In this document: positions 1 through 11,772 of the stretch, one piece after another | Position numbering within the stretch: position 1 is the stretch's first letter | Layout of the letters: every line of letters begins with the position of its first letter | Origin: Impatiens glandulifera | Lineage: Eukaryota > Streptophyta > Magnoliopsida > Ericales > Balsaminaceae | Direction of reading: 5' to 3' | Length of the DNA stretch: 64,000 nt | Assembly (NCBI RefSeq): GCF_907164915.1 | Contig: NC_061866.1 | Location: forward strand, 49,469,370-49,533,369 | The notes under the pieces: generated by a model | The model's database searches: none | The model's input: the letters and a program-made list of their open reading frames with translations, nothing else | Told to the model about the DNA's origin: nothing | Made by a program: the position numbers and the translations under genes

Positions 1-1164
1 TATTAAAAATCATGTATATAAACATTTTTAGAACAAGGTTCACATCATTCAAATAAAGAAAAAAACATAAGAACACACCCCAAAAAAATATAAAATCCAC
101 GCAAAAAAAATATAAACATGTTTTAAATGGATTTCATGCCACATGTATATAAAAACATAAATCTTTGTTTTCAAATATGTCTATTCAAAAGATAAACAAA
201 CATTCTTCAATTTATTAATCACGCTCTGGTACCAGACCCAGTCAGAGCAGAGAACGATCCTCCTCAGCAGTTTGACCTGAACAAGCCGAAGCAGTTGGCC
301 CAACATAGACGTTAATCACGCTCTGGTCTAGCGGCAATATGTCATCATCCAGACAGTTGTACGAGCCTATGGAACAGATCCTGTCCAAGTAAGGTCGTGT
401 TTACAGGTCTCTAACCTTGTGAATATATAGTGCAGAAACTTAGGTTATCTGGGCAATGTGGGATACCAAACATCAGGTTACTCAAGGGCTTGTTTGGAGT
501 ATGGTTAAATTTAATTAAAGAAAATGATCAACACAATTATTTATCCACAAATAATCCATATAAAATTTTACCCAAACAAGATTTACACTAAAAATAACCC
601 CCAACAAGCTCTAAAGAGTTAAGATTATACTAAAAACGATTTCACTAGCAAGGGGTAACTTTTTCATATTCAAGTACTCTCCCCTATACTATATTGTGTA
701 TATATATACCCTGCAGTGTGCTTGCATTTTTTCAACCATCTTTTCTTTCATATTGAATCTTATAGATAGTGTCTCCAAATTCTTGAACCAGGTTAATTAG
801 ATTGGCATGCAATCTCAGAAGGTAAGATGTTGTTACCATTGGAGCTAGAAACTGAATTCAATATTTTTCTATAATTATTAGCTTTACTTTCACCTTCTTC
901 AAGTATTACACACCTTACCTCTTTTGTTAAGAAGGCCTCAAATTGAATTAAACAAAACCCTCCTTTTTCCTTCAACAACTAGAAAGAGCATAAACAGCAA
1001 GACTGCCCTCCAAGAACTAATTAAGAAGTCATCAATATGAGATTCTGCTTTCAGTGTCTGCATTTCGTTTAAAACCCTGTGAGACTCTTCTTACACGAAA
1101 AGAAAAACATGTCTTATAAACATCATGTGATTATACTAAAAATAACCCCAAATTAAAGGAAACA

Positions 1165-1335
1165 ACTCAGAGATATATTTCAAACCTAATATTACAGGAA
1201 CTAAATTTTGAATCTGGAACAAACACTGTTCCAGTGCATTTCTCGATTTTTTACATCTTTGTAGGAATATAAGTTTGAGAAATGTTGTCAAAGCTAAAAG
1301 ATTGTTACCTCAAACATTTTTCTTAAAAATCAAAC
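1165..1335 (-). pseudogene. Copied fragment of the PUB-like gene (exon 3 and flanking introns)
   Basis: This stretch matches 6282-6512 of the PUB-like gene in the same orientation, including most of its third coding exon (shared phrases ctggaacaaacactgttcca and tctcgattttttacatcttt). The copy lacks about 10 bases near the exon end and about 27 bases around the splice acceptor (present at 6393-6419 in the gene). It therefore cannot encode or splice that exon. It is a dead segmental copy, later partly re-duplicated in the 289-bp tandem repeat. Confidence 0.85.
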
Positions 1336-1850
1336 ACACCCAAAAGAATATAAACCCACAGCAAAACAAAAGATAAACATGGTCTTAAATGGATTTCATG
1401 ATACCAATGGACATGTTCGTCATTGTCTTCATTTCGTTGAACTGTTACACATTGTTGAACATAAAAAAGAAAAGAAAAAAGAGTGAGCCTGTCAGACAAC
1501 CGCTAGACCAACCCAGCCAGGGCTGAAGCTCTGACTAAGAACGATCCTCTACAACAGTGTTGTTTGAGAAATGTTGTCAAAGCTAAAAGATTGTTACCTC
1601 AAACATTTTTCTTAAAAATCAAACACACCCAAAAGAATATAAACCCACAGCAAAACAAAAGATAAACATGGTCTTAAATGGATTTCATGATACCAATGGA
1701 CATGTTCGTCATTGTCTTCATTTCGTTGAACTGTTACACATTGTTGAACATAAAAAAGAAAAGAAAAAAGAGTGAGCCTGTCAGACAACCGCTAGACCAA
1801 CCCAGCCAGGGCTGAAGCTCTGACTAAGAACGATCCTCTACAACAGTGTG
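1273..1850. repeat. 289-bp tandem duplication
   Basis: The block at 1273-1561 is repeated immediately at 1562-1850, and I see no differences between the two units. Each begins gtttgagaaatgttgtcaaa and ends at cgatcctctacaacagtgt. The near-identity means it is much younger than the larger duplication around it. The first part of the unit derives from an intron of the PUB-like gene (compare 6425-6480). Confidence 0.9.
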
Positions 1851-2639
1851 ATCACAAGCCGAAGCAGGTGGCCAACAGCGCCGTTAATCACGCTCTGGCC
1901 TAGCGGCAAGATCTCATCAACCAGACATAGATTCCTGTCTCCTTAGAAATCAAGGATACAGATGTACGAGCCTATAGAACAGATCCTGTTCAAGTAAGGT
2001 CGTGATTATAGTCATCTAACCTTTTTAATATATAGTGCAGAAACTAAGGTTATATGGGCAATGTGGGATATAAACTAAACATCAGGTAAGTTAAGGACTT
2101 GCTTGGAATATGGTTATATTTAATTAAATAAAATTATCAACACAATTTTTACACCATAATTTATTCACAAATAATCCATATAAATATTTACCCAAACAAG
2201 ATTACACTAAAATAACCCCAAATTAACCCGCTCTAAAGAGTTAAGAGATGAAACTGTGATAGAGTTAAGATTATACTAGTATAGGGGGTAATTTCTCATA
2301 TTCAATTATATTGAAATCGTTAGGACTTAGGACATATTTTGACACAGTAGAAAGAGCATGTCTAAGAAAACCCTCTTATTTTTCTTCAAAAGTAGAAAGA
2401 GCATATCTGAAACGGCAAATTAACAAGTCATCAATATGAGGTTTGGCTTTCAGTGTCTGCATTTAGGTTACAATGTCGTGAGACTCTTCTTACACGAAAA
2501 GAAAAACATCATGTGAGGAACTCCATCTCAAAGGGAATTTTTTTTGCAAAGTAAAATATGTTTCCATAAAAAAAAATTCACACAAATAGAAAAAGTGATA
2601 TGATAATAATAGAGGACACAAAAATGATAGAGAAATGGA

Positions 2640-3260
2640 GAGATCTCACCAGATGTTGGAAATAATTAGTCATGGATTGGAACTTGGAAGGGAAGGCATG
2701 ATAAGCTTTGTGAAGAGTACCTTTATCCTGCCTGTTTCATCATCCCCAAATTAAGCAGCACATGAAGAATGAATTCCATGTTATGTATACAAGGAAAGAA
2801 AGAAAGACTACCAGTATCTATCAAGACTAGCTACCGATAAATTTATCCCAGGTCTTCGTTCTCAGAGAGACAGCTGAGCAATGCAGACTAAAAGTACGAG
2901 ACACATCAAACAAACAAACAAACAGTGCAAAGACAAAACCCTAGCCTATTACGTCAAGCTAAGGGAAGAAATCATGTCTTACAATCCGAGAGAAGGAAAG
3001 AGCTGATGCGAAGAGTGGGATTTCCGTCGGAGAAACTGAGTGGCGTTCGTTCTATCTGCCGATCATAGAACTCGACGGAAGAGAAGCCAACTGGTGATGC
3101 ATCTGGAAGGTGAAATTCGAGAAATGCAGCGACGAAATGACAAAATCAGCAGAAAACAATGAAGAAGAAGAAGAAGATGAATCGGTGCATTTTGATCGTA
3201 ATCTCATGGTAGCAAAACTGAAGTGAAATGAGTAAGAAAGAAAGAGAGGTGTTCATAACT
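2640..3260 (-). other. Leader-like sequence on the minus strand, no supported protein
   Basis: Read on the minus strand, this block is less AT-rich than its surroundings and looks like a plant 5' leader: pyrimidine-rich stretches, a cttcttcttcttc run and a gggtttt motif near 2937. The longest reading frame starting at ATG is only about 50 codons (near 3210 to 3060) and is serine-rich and low in complexity. It could be the first exons of a non-coding transcript or of a gene whose body has been destroyed by the repeats at 1-2600. No product is proposed. Confidence 0.25.
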
Positions 3261-3299
3261 ATAAAATTGGCGGTTGATATGACAGAAACTCACCTCTCC

Positions 3300-4747
3300 T
3301 CCGAGTTGACTCACTCCGTCTTCCCTTTCTTATTGATTTAAATCAACAATATTAAAACAGCGCCCGAAGTTAGTACAATATACAACTAAGACTTTAAATT
3401 TTAATGCAATTACAATATTCTAAAACTTTCAATATCACAAATGTCTCACTTACGGAGGCCCGCCCATTTCTACTTTTGATATTCTTTTTGCTAATTTTTT
3501 TCTACATCTTTTTATATAGTATACTATATTAAAAAAATAAATATTATAAAGAAACAAATCTAAAATACTTATAAGATATTAAGAATAAATTATATATTAG
3601 TGTGATATTATATATTTATTTATGGTTTTTAATAATATTAGAGAAAAAAACACAAATAGTATAATTGTTTCTCAATTAATTATTGGTTAAACAAAAATAA
3701 TAATAGTTAAAACTGAACAGTTAAAAAAAAAATGGGAATGACCTGTTATAATTACATTCCTTCAATTTCAATTTTTAAGTTTAGTTAACCATTTAAAATT
3801 AAAAATTGGAATTGAAAATTCTGATAAAATTTAAATCAATATAATTTTATAATTAAAAATTGCACTATTTTTACTTCAAAATTATAATTTCAGTATTTAT
3901 TTTTTATAATTGTTTTTAAACAAAATTATATTATTATTTACCACCCAATTAACTTGTTGAATATATTTATTTTAATTTAATAAATTAAATAATTTTTTTT
4001 TTAATTTAGTAGGTTAACATTTTGAATTTATATATATAGTCTGTAAAATTAACATTAAAAATCAATATTTTTTAGTTTAGAAATTAATATGTGGAATAAT
4101 TTTTTTAATTTATAAAATTAACATGTTAAGCCGATATATTTTCTTAATGAGAATCGAAACCATAAACTCTTAACACTTAAGATACTTAATAGATTGTGCT
4201 TAATTAATATTTTATGAGTATGTTTATATTTTTTCAAACATATAAATTGGAATTGAGTTACAAAATCTGTTAAAATTTTCAAACTTAAGAATTGAATTTT
4301 AAGTTAACGTGAATTCTTTTAAAATTACAATGTCAATTCTACTCTAAGTAACTGTGACTTCAACCGAATACAAATTTCAATCCAAATTTCAATCATATTG
4401 TAATTATGACCAATAAAATAAAAAATGAGAAGTCTCGTTAAATTATTTACTTCTTTACATTAATGGTTTTTTTCCCTAGTTTATTAGGAATCCTTATTAA
4501 TCTAGAATTGTAGTTATAAGACCTAAAAATGTCATTATAAATTATTTACAATAGTTTGTTTAGAAGAATAAACTGTTGTGAATATAGTAAGTCAATGAGG
4601 TTGAACGATATTAACAAATAAAAAAACAATAAATAAGTTTAGTCATTCAAAGTATCAAACACACCCAAATAAGCAACCAATAACTCAAACCAGGATGGTA
4701 GGACACAAAAATTTATGAGCAAAATATTCAATAATACGATGAACAAA
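3300..4747. other. AT-rich intergenic DNA
   Basis: No gene is visible. The stretch is dominated by A/T runs with a few short inverted repeats around 3760-3850 and 4250-4400 (variants of aattggaattgaa and aatttcaatcc), which could be MITE debris but lack clear ends. The 3' untranslated end of the PUB-like gene probably lies in the last 100-200 bases. Confidence 0.5.
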
Positions 4748-6847
4748 TTAAGGACTATTTCTTCTCTTCTTCTTCGGTTTTGAGAACATTGATATTCTTA
4801 TCCCCAAAATTGCACTACTAGATGGAGATGTTTTATTCTTCTCTTTAATATTATTATTATTATTATAGTTGTTGTCACTTTCTTTTAGGGGATTATATTT
4901 CACCTGCACGTTAGTTTCGTTTACACTACAGCCCGAGCTCTCGGAATCTCTTAACAGACGCAACAACTCTGTAGCTATCGCCATCCCTTTCTCATTCCCA
5001 TAATTGGAAATACTAACCAATCCAGGAATCACCCCTTCATTCATGACCAACTGTATGTACTCAAACCGACTAGAACACAGTGTTAGGAGAATCCATGACG
5101 CGTTTTCCTGCACCTCCTCATCCTGAAATTGGAGTGCCTCTGCTACAAAACCGATGCATCCATTTGTTTCAGCTATAGAAACCAGAGAGTCATCTTTGTT
5201 ACACATGTATCTCAAGATTCCCATGCAGTATCTTGCTAGTCTGGCATCTTCAAAGAAGGGAACCAATTTAGGGACTGCTTCAGATGGGATAATTCTAGAG
5301 CAAGCATCCCCATGCAATGACAAATTATACAGTATTCTGATAGCTTGATCTTGAAATTGACTCGTTGTCTCTGTTCCATCGAGTATATTAAGGATCAAAC
5401 CAACAATTGATGTAACCGCCCCTGATGAAACAATCTTTGATATATGACATTCGTGGCGAGATAACACCTCTGTTATTGACAAACCTTCTCCAATCACGTC
5501 TGAGCTAAGAAGCGACCCTAAAAGATCATATGCATCTTCATGGAAGTTAAATGAACTGCTCCGGCATGTTCTCAGTAATGACAAGAACAGCTGAGCTCCA
5601 TTCCTCAGGGATCCTAAATCAGACAATTCTTTTGCACGCTTCATAAACCTGAGAAGTTGATAAACGTAATTCTCAGAAGATCTAAAATCCTGTTTCATGG
5701 CGAGATCTCCAACCACCTGACACTGAAAATCCCATGGCAGTTCATCTAAATTGACTAATAACAACAGCTTTCCATCCATCTCATGATTATTGGGACAAGA
5801 TTGAGTTCTTCGAGATTTAATCTTACTGCTCGAGTCAGCTGGAAGATATAAATCATTTAAAGAAGGAAACGATTCTTCAGAACGCAATCTGCCATGATCT
5901 TTCTCTGTGATTATCAGTTGACCGTAATTCCTTAGCAGATTGAGAAGATAGACTAAGATCTGTTTCTTACCCTGCTCACGAGCAGAAACTTTATCAAGAA
6001 GCATCTTTATAGATCTTCTCTCTGTCTCCATATCATTTTGTGATGTAATCCGCAAGCTAATTGAAACAAGACGTATAGTCTCAATTGCAGATTTTTCAAT
6101 TTCAATTGAATCTCCATTGGATGTGGATTGTTGGAGAAATGTCCGGATGATTTTCCCAGCCTCTTCTTCAGATGAATCGAAGATGAAAGTAATACGACTG
6201 AGATCAGATATTATGCCAGATATCTGCAAATTGAGATCAAATTTAGTATATCTTCTTCCTCATAAATCATAATAGAAGTCAAGAACTCAGAGATATATTT
6301 CAAACCTCAGCAGCTAATACTACTGGAACTAAATTTTGAATCTGGAACAAACACTGTTCCAGTGCATTTCTCGATTTTTTACATCTTTGTAGTATCGAAT
6401 CACTCGTTAATGCCTGGAAAATAAGTTTGAGAAATGTTGTCAAAGCTAAAAGATTATTACCCTTAAACGTTTTTCTTAAAATTAGCAAAAGGGGGGGAGA
6501 TCAAACATACCAAATAAAGTTTACTTGACTCTGCACAGTATTGAAGTAATGACTTTGCATTATCAATTGCAGTTCTTAAAGAGCAAAGAGCTTGTCTCCC
6601 AGAAGAACATCCAGGACGTGAAGCTTCAATCCTTGGAAATAAAGTTATGGTTTTACCTACCAGCCCTAGTAATTCAATCAACATCAAACGATGAACCTAG
6701 AAGAAACAGAGATCAGATGAGAAAACTGGAAAAAAGTAAATTCTGAAAAAGACAAAGTTCATCCAGCATCATAACCCCATTTACCTTTATATCACTGGGA
6801 CTCGGCAGCATTAATACTGCTCTCTCTTCACCAATATCAGACCCCAT
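4748..6847 (-). CDS. PUB5-like ARM-repeat protein lacking a U-box
   Basis: Four coding exons on the minus strand, 6847-6785, 6696-6511, 6413-6306 and 6223-4748, join in frame to give 610 aa. The start is fixed by the short first exon (MGSDIGEERAV...) running into VHRLMLIELLGLV, the usual opening of the PUB N-terminal (UND) domain. That domain continues through RIEASRPGCSSG and AKSLLQYCAESSKLYL. The C-terminal half (about residues 270-570) is a set of armadillo repeats of PUB5 type (ILYNLS, GVIPGLVSIS, ATELLRLLRD). Plant PUB proteins are E3 ubiquitin ligases whose U-box recruits the E2. Here the N-terminal helix pair LLNLLRNYGQLI (about 215-225) passes through about 40 serine/charge-rich residues straight into the linker LDELPWDFQCQVV, with no CPIS or DPV motif. 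The U-box thus appears to be missing. The gene may act as a non-catalytic ARM adaptor or be decaying. The family assignment is firm and the function uncertain. Confidence 0.85.
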
Positions 6848-8272
6848 TCAGAATGAACTATCATAGCATCGTGAAACCATCATCAACCATACCTTTGATT
6901 TTCCCAAACAACTGGTATCACAAAGAACTTATACCTAAGAAACTAGGTTAGATCATATTAAACAGTCCCTAGATTGAATGCAACAATTTACACGCCGATT
7001 TAACTTTTGAGGAACACATTTGAACCATTTTACATAACAATACCTAAAATCATACCGGAAACGACCTCAAATCAAGCAATCGAAGCAAAATCAAAGTAAA
7101 GGAGCATCTAATTACCTGATGAAGATGAAGTAGTTGAAAGAGATCATAATTCATAGACAAACACGATCCAATGATGTTAGCAGCTCACCGAATCAAGTAG
7201 AAATCCAGCTCTCTTTCTTTACGAATTTCAAAATCAGTAGGCCCTTGTGATGATAACCAAATGAGGATTTTTTTTTTCCATGCAAGTTGTTGCAGTAGGT
7301 TGGTGTCTTCATTAAATTAAGGGTTAAATACACCCTCATAAACAGCCAATAATAAATATTTAAATTCAGATTAATTGTTTTATAAATTATTTAAAATAAT
7401 GTTGCTTAACTTTAAATTAAAACAATATTGTTTTATAAGCTAGATCACATTTATTTTGAATAAATCATTTTAAATTATATATATATAAGGTCAACAACTC
7501 ATGGGCAGACATGGGAAATGTTCAATTCAACACATGGGATGAATTTATAATGAAATTGACAAAGTTATTTTATGATACATTTTTTTTTTTTAATTTGTCA
7601 AGTTGGGCTGTTCAAATAGTTGAAATAATAGAATAAAGTTATTTAAATAATCAGGTGTTATTTGTAAATAACTTATTAGAAAATGAGTTAATTAGTTAAA
7701 ATATGATAGAGATGTAAGTTTTTAAGTCCAAAGATAAAGTAACCATGACATAGGAAAATTAAAATCAATGAAGTATAAACAAAGAAACATAATAATTATT
7801 GAACTATTTTGAATAGAGATGGATAGCTCTGAGAGACTTTAAAAAAAAATTATATTGAAAAAAAATAAAGATATATTGATAGTTTAGTTTAGAAGATTGA
7901 TTAATTATTTTAAATTAATCCTTGTCGGATGACTTTGTTATTTTGACCCTCTTCCATATCTTTTGCTTGTTGGAGTAAGTAATATCTTCTTTTTCAATAA
8001 AAAATAGATACATATAATGAATAATGTTATATATGTATATTTTGTTTACAAATTCATATATATACAAACTAATACAATGTATTATATCTTAACCAATAAA
8101 ACATATTTTAGTGAAAACTTTAATATTTTAAAAATAACTAATAATACAATACACTATTAAGCTGCAACCTGTAATTCTTTATTCCATTTTATGATAACAT
8201 TTTATTTATTTTTTATTCTTTGACAATTTTTTTTTTGGCAGTTTTAAATCTCATATAAAATGAGAGTTCTTA
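6848..8272. other. 5' leader region of the PUB-like gene, then AT-rich spacer
   Basis: On the minus strand, a leader exon around 7115-7230 ends in a good donor (CATCAG/GTAATTAG near 7113). This suggests an untranslated first exon and an intron before the ATG at 6847. From about 7290 to 8272 the DNA is AT-rich with no recognisable gene. Confidence 0.45.
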
Positions 8273-9343
8273 TAGCATCTTTATCCATGACCCATTTTTT
8301 GGTCATGATCGTAGTCATGATCATGAAAAGAGCTTTATAATCAAGATTTTGATCATTGTGCTTATCCATGACCAACAAAATCTTGATCAAAAATTAAAAA
8401 ATATTATTTTTATTTTTAAATTAAAAAAATAATAAATAATTTTTAAATATAATAATAATATTTAATTTCTAATTTTTATACATAATAATATTTTTTAATT
8501 TTTAAAAATAATAATTAATTTTTAAAATAAAAATAATAATTAATTTTTAAATAATAATAAACACGAAATAAAAATACATTGTTAACATAGCGAAAATTAC
8601 AAACTAAATATAGTAGAAATTAAAACAGACGAAGATAATTAACAGAACAACACCAACAACCATATTTCACATAAGACGAAGATAATTAACAGAACAACAC
8701 CAACAACCATATTTCACATATGGTCGCTCCATATAATTGTTATCTTCAGAATTCTAATAATTTTGTGGGTATGTATCGAAATTTTGTTGGGAGTTTTGAT
8801 AGAAGTTTTGGGACGAATTCTAAGATATACCGTAATTATCTCCCGGCGACATTATATTTTGCCACCCGATTGAATTATTACGTTTGAACTGTCGAAAACT
8901 TTAATATTCGGGATCAAAATCAGCGGAAGTGTTTGAATTATTGTTGTAGATATCCATAATAATTTAGTATTAATTATGTATAATTGTAAACAAATGAGGA
9001 TAATTAGTAAAAATGGAGAAAATACTCAAAATAGTGATTTTTTTGTGCTCCGAAATATAGCTAGAGTGGTCTCTATTTATAGATCTCGAAAAATTATGAA
9101 TTTTGATATATTTTATTTATTTTTTAAAATTATAAATAGTACTAAAATCGGGTTTTAAAGATAAGAGATAAAGAAAATCTGGGCAACCAATCAGATGCCG
9201 ACAAATGACAGCTTTTATTGGATCTTGGATGAGTTTGATTGTGATTTTTGTCATTAAATGACAAACCATTTAGTCATAATAATTTACAACATGAACTCTA
9301 ACCAGCATTATGACTCATTTTTGGGTTATGGATAAGGATGCTC
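8273..9343. mobile_element. Decayed PIF/Harbinger-type element (about 1.07 kb)
   Basis: The ends are inverted copies of each other: left TAGCATCTTTATCCATGACC, right (reverse complement) GAGCATCCTTATCCATAACC. Both are flanked by TTA (8270-8272 and 9344-9346), the target duplication expected for PIF/Harbinger. Inside, the minus strand from about 8955 opens with a start codon and an Asn-rich peptide (MDIYNNNSNTSADFDPEY). After a stop it continues as Gln/Asn-rich residues in other frames. This looks like the N-terminus of the Myb-like ORF1 of Harbinger elements. No DDE transposase remains. A 47-bp tandem duplication sits at 8627-8720. It is a non-autonomous deletion derivative. Confidence 0.65.
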
Positions 9344-9935
9344 TTATAGAGTTTGTTTGACTGTTCTCGGTCGCGCTATTACGGAATATTTTTGAGATGT
9401 TAATGAACAAGATCAAATCGTACTTTTATTTATTGAAAAAGTTTGAAAAAGTGTTATATTTTGTTCAAAAGGATCATAACATCCCTTATCATTCAAATGA
9501 TTCTACCTAAAAAGTTTATTCATTACAAATTTTTTATTTTATTTATTTAAAAAAAAATCATTGTTAAATTTGTTATTATTTTATTATTATAATTTGATTT
9601 AAAATTTTATTTAACTTAAAAAAAAAAGACATTGTATAGTTGGCATTAGCAATGTTATAGTATAGTATATATATATTTTTAATTATATTTTATTTATAAA
9701 AAATGTTTTTATTTTTTTTTTATTTTTTATATAGAAATAGCTGTTCTTCAGCCATCCATCCATCCTTCCATCGATTTCCCAGCTGCTTTGTGAAGCACAA
9801 TCAATCATCTATAGAATTTGTGGCGTAGATATGTAGGGTTCTTGAATAAGGAATTTCTGGATTATACAGTAACAAATTGGAAGAAGAAGAAGAAGTAATA
9901 CTTACAGTTGTGAGAGAGAATTGAAATTGGATAAT

Positions 9936-10373
9936 TCATAGAAGAGTAACAAGAATGAAGAGAAGAAAAGCAGCTATGAATGAATACTTGAGAGCGGCAA
10001 CAAGAATAGCAAACGATATGAAGAACAATTGCCATAGAACTTGTACGCTCGCCCACGCTAGTAATCCAGTCAATCCGACTGCCAAAACATTGTTTGGATC
10101 TGGATCTATAAGCAGTTCCAGCCACTTCGCCGGTACTCGATTCTTCTCCTTCTCCTCCTTGCTATCATCATTTGTTGAGCCTATGCCATTTCCATTGCCG
10201 CCCTGCGATGCGCAGACAATCGACCTTTTCGAATTGAGTTTGCTGGTTAACGATGGCGATGAAGTGGATGGAAGGCATGAGATTGAGGAGTGTTTTGGAT
10301 TGGGAGGAAGAAGAAGAAGAAATCGAGGCAGAGGAGTGAACCCTAATAATAGTGTGTTCAACATATATTTCAT
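9936..10373 (-). CDS. Small plastid-targeted membrane protein of unknown function
   Basis: A single minus-strand reading frame of about 145 aa, starting at the ATG at 10373 (or the next one, 10364). The first 60 or so residues are rich in Ser, Pro, Leu and Lys/Arg with almost no acidic residues (FTPLPRF, SCLPSTSSPSLTSKLNS), ending near SIVCASQ. That is what a chloroplast transit peptide and its cleavage site look like. An acidic linker follows (NDDSKEEKEKN), then the compact motif VPAKWLELLIDPDPNNVLAVG and two hydrophobic segments (AVGLTGLLAWASVQVL; FFISFAILVAALKYSFIAAFLLFILV). I would place it in a plastid membrane with one or two passes. I do not recognise a characterised family. The upstream extension to 10478 is probably leader sequence. 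Confidence 0.65.
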   Translation of the reverse strand: MKYMLNTLLLGFTPLPRFLLLLPPNPKHSSISCLPSTSSPSLTSKLNSKRSIVCASQGGNGNGIGSTNDDSKEEKEKNRVPAKWLELLIDPDPNNVLAVGLTGLLAWASVQVLWQLFFISFAILVAALKYSFIAAFLLFILVTLL

Positions 10374-10419
10374 TGAAGAAAAATTACAGGATTTCTTTCT
10401 ATTACCACATATCTGAAAA

Positions 10420-11772
10420 GAGGGTATAATAATTAATAAATACTCAAACTTTATCCTCCATGAAAAAAGTGGCACCATCTCACAATCATGATCAATTTTC
10501 TACCAAGTTTCTCCATAATTTTTATTTTATTTTTATTCTTTTTAAAAAGTTAGGATATATTTTAAAAATAATGAAAATTGTTTGAGCAAAACAAGAAAAG
10601 AATTACATGAAGAAAAAAAAAACATTATGTTATCGAGCTCGTAAGTTCTCGAAAAGAACAGTTAACCCCTCGACGAACTCTATCGACTTTTCAGAATGAA
10701 TCTCATTAAAAATCATAATAATAGCACTATGAATTGTACGCATTGGACGACTACGAATCGACGAAAATTCGATGATTTCTTTCTAACTATATAGTTCACC
10801 AAAAAATAATTTAGATGATAACTCAATTATTTAGGTCGGTCACATTATTCGCATGAATCGAAATTTCCTAACAACTATTCAAAACTCGGGCATCATTCAA
10901 TGAATCATAGTGATACTCCACAAAAGACTATAAATACTAGTCACTACCGACAATACAAAAGTAAGTGAGTTACCGATTCAATTTACTCGTGACAAACACG
11001 ACTAGACTATACATAGTACATTAATTAAAAGGTTAAATAGTAAACTTTAGAGTATGAGTTTTATATCACATGTTTAACCTATTGGTACTATAAATTTAAC
11101 AGTGTTTGATGATTGAAATTCACGTATAATTTAAAATTATAGTTCGATTCTAAAAAGAATGAAATCGATCCTTATAAAGTTATATTGTTTTAAATGAATT
11201 TGAAACTATAATTCTTTTATCTGAGATGATTTATTAAACTTAAATGATTAAAAGTATATATATTCAATTCTAATTCCATGATTACTAAGTACACCTTGAA
11301 CATTGAATTTAAATGTATCGATGACAATAAAGTGTAGCTTTTTTTTTTTTGAAGAAAAAAAGAAAGAAAAGAGGTTCGGATGAGGGGAATGGAAACTGCG
11401 AAGACGAAGCTGTGTCTGATCCTGAGTTGCGCCGAACGTTGGATGGGCTACGGGATTTTGGCCCAATTGATTTTTAGAATTGATATCACCAAAGTGACCA
11501 GTCTGAAGGAAACTAACATTCTCTATCCTATTTGGGCCCGATCACATTGGCCCACGAATAGAGGCCCAGACTACACTTGGCCGCACAAAGAAACACCGCC
11601 GAGTTCTGCGATGACGATTAAAGCAGAAAGAAGGGCGAAGTTGGCTTAAGCTAGAGTCTACAACAGATACAAGGGAGAATTCAAGGGTTTAACGTGAATG
11701 GGGGACTTTTAACTTAGAAGAAGAAAAGGGAACAACAGCTCAACGGTGATAAATCTCAAAGCTTTTTGTGCA
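10420..11772. other. Intergenic DNA and TIM44 leader
   Basis: No gene is supported. The region 10620-11010 is less AT-rich than its surroundings but has no sustained reading frame on either strand. From about 11370 to 11660 there are short open frames without recognisable domains. From about 11650 the sequence is probably the promoter and 5' leader of the TIM44 gene. Confidence 0.45.

Larger units (their letters stand above)
55..2510. repeat. Large degenerate direct duplication
   Basis: Two diverged copies of about 1.1 kb lie head to tail, roughly 55-1110 and 1330-2510. Matching landmarks occur in the same order. The phrase around 230-300 (cacgctctgg, caagccgaagcag) recurs near 1855-1900. 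The phrase around 370-470 (acgagcctat, cagatcctgt, gcaatgtggg) recurs near 1968-2070. The phrase around 1030-1100 (catcaatatgag, agactcttcttacacg) recurs near 2430-2500. The copies differ by many indels, so the duplication is old. No open reading frame of note crosses either copy. I do not recognise a transposon family here. Confidence 0.75.

Noticed and set aside
9955..10416. Plus-strand frame of 153 codons opposite the plastid-type protein
   Set aside because: Antisense shadow. The minus-strand frame has a transit-peptide-like N-terminus and membrane segments, and this one has neither.
11248..11649. Short opposing frames before TIM44
   Set aside because: No domain, no continuity, and composition like a promoter/leader.
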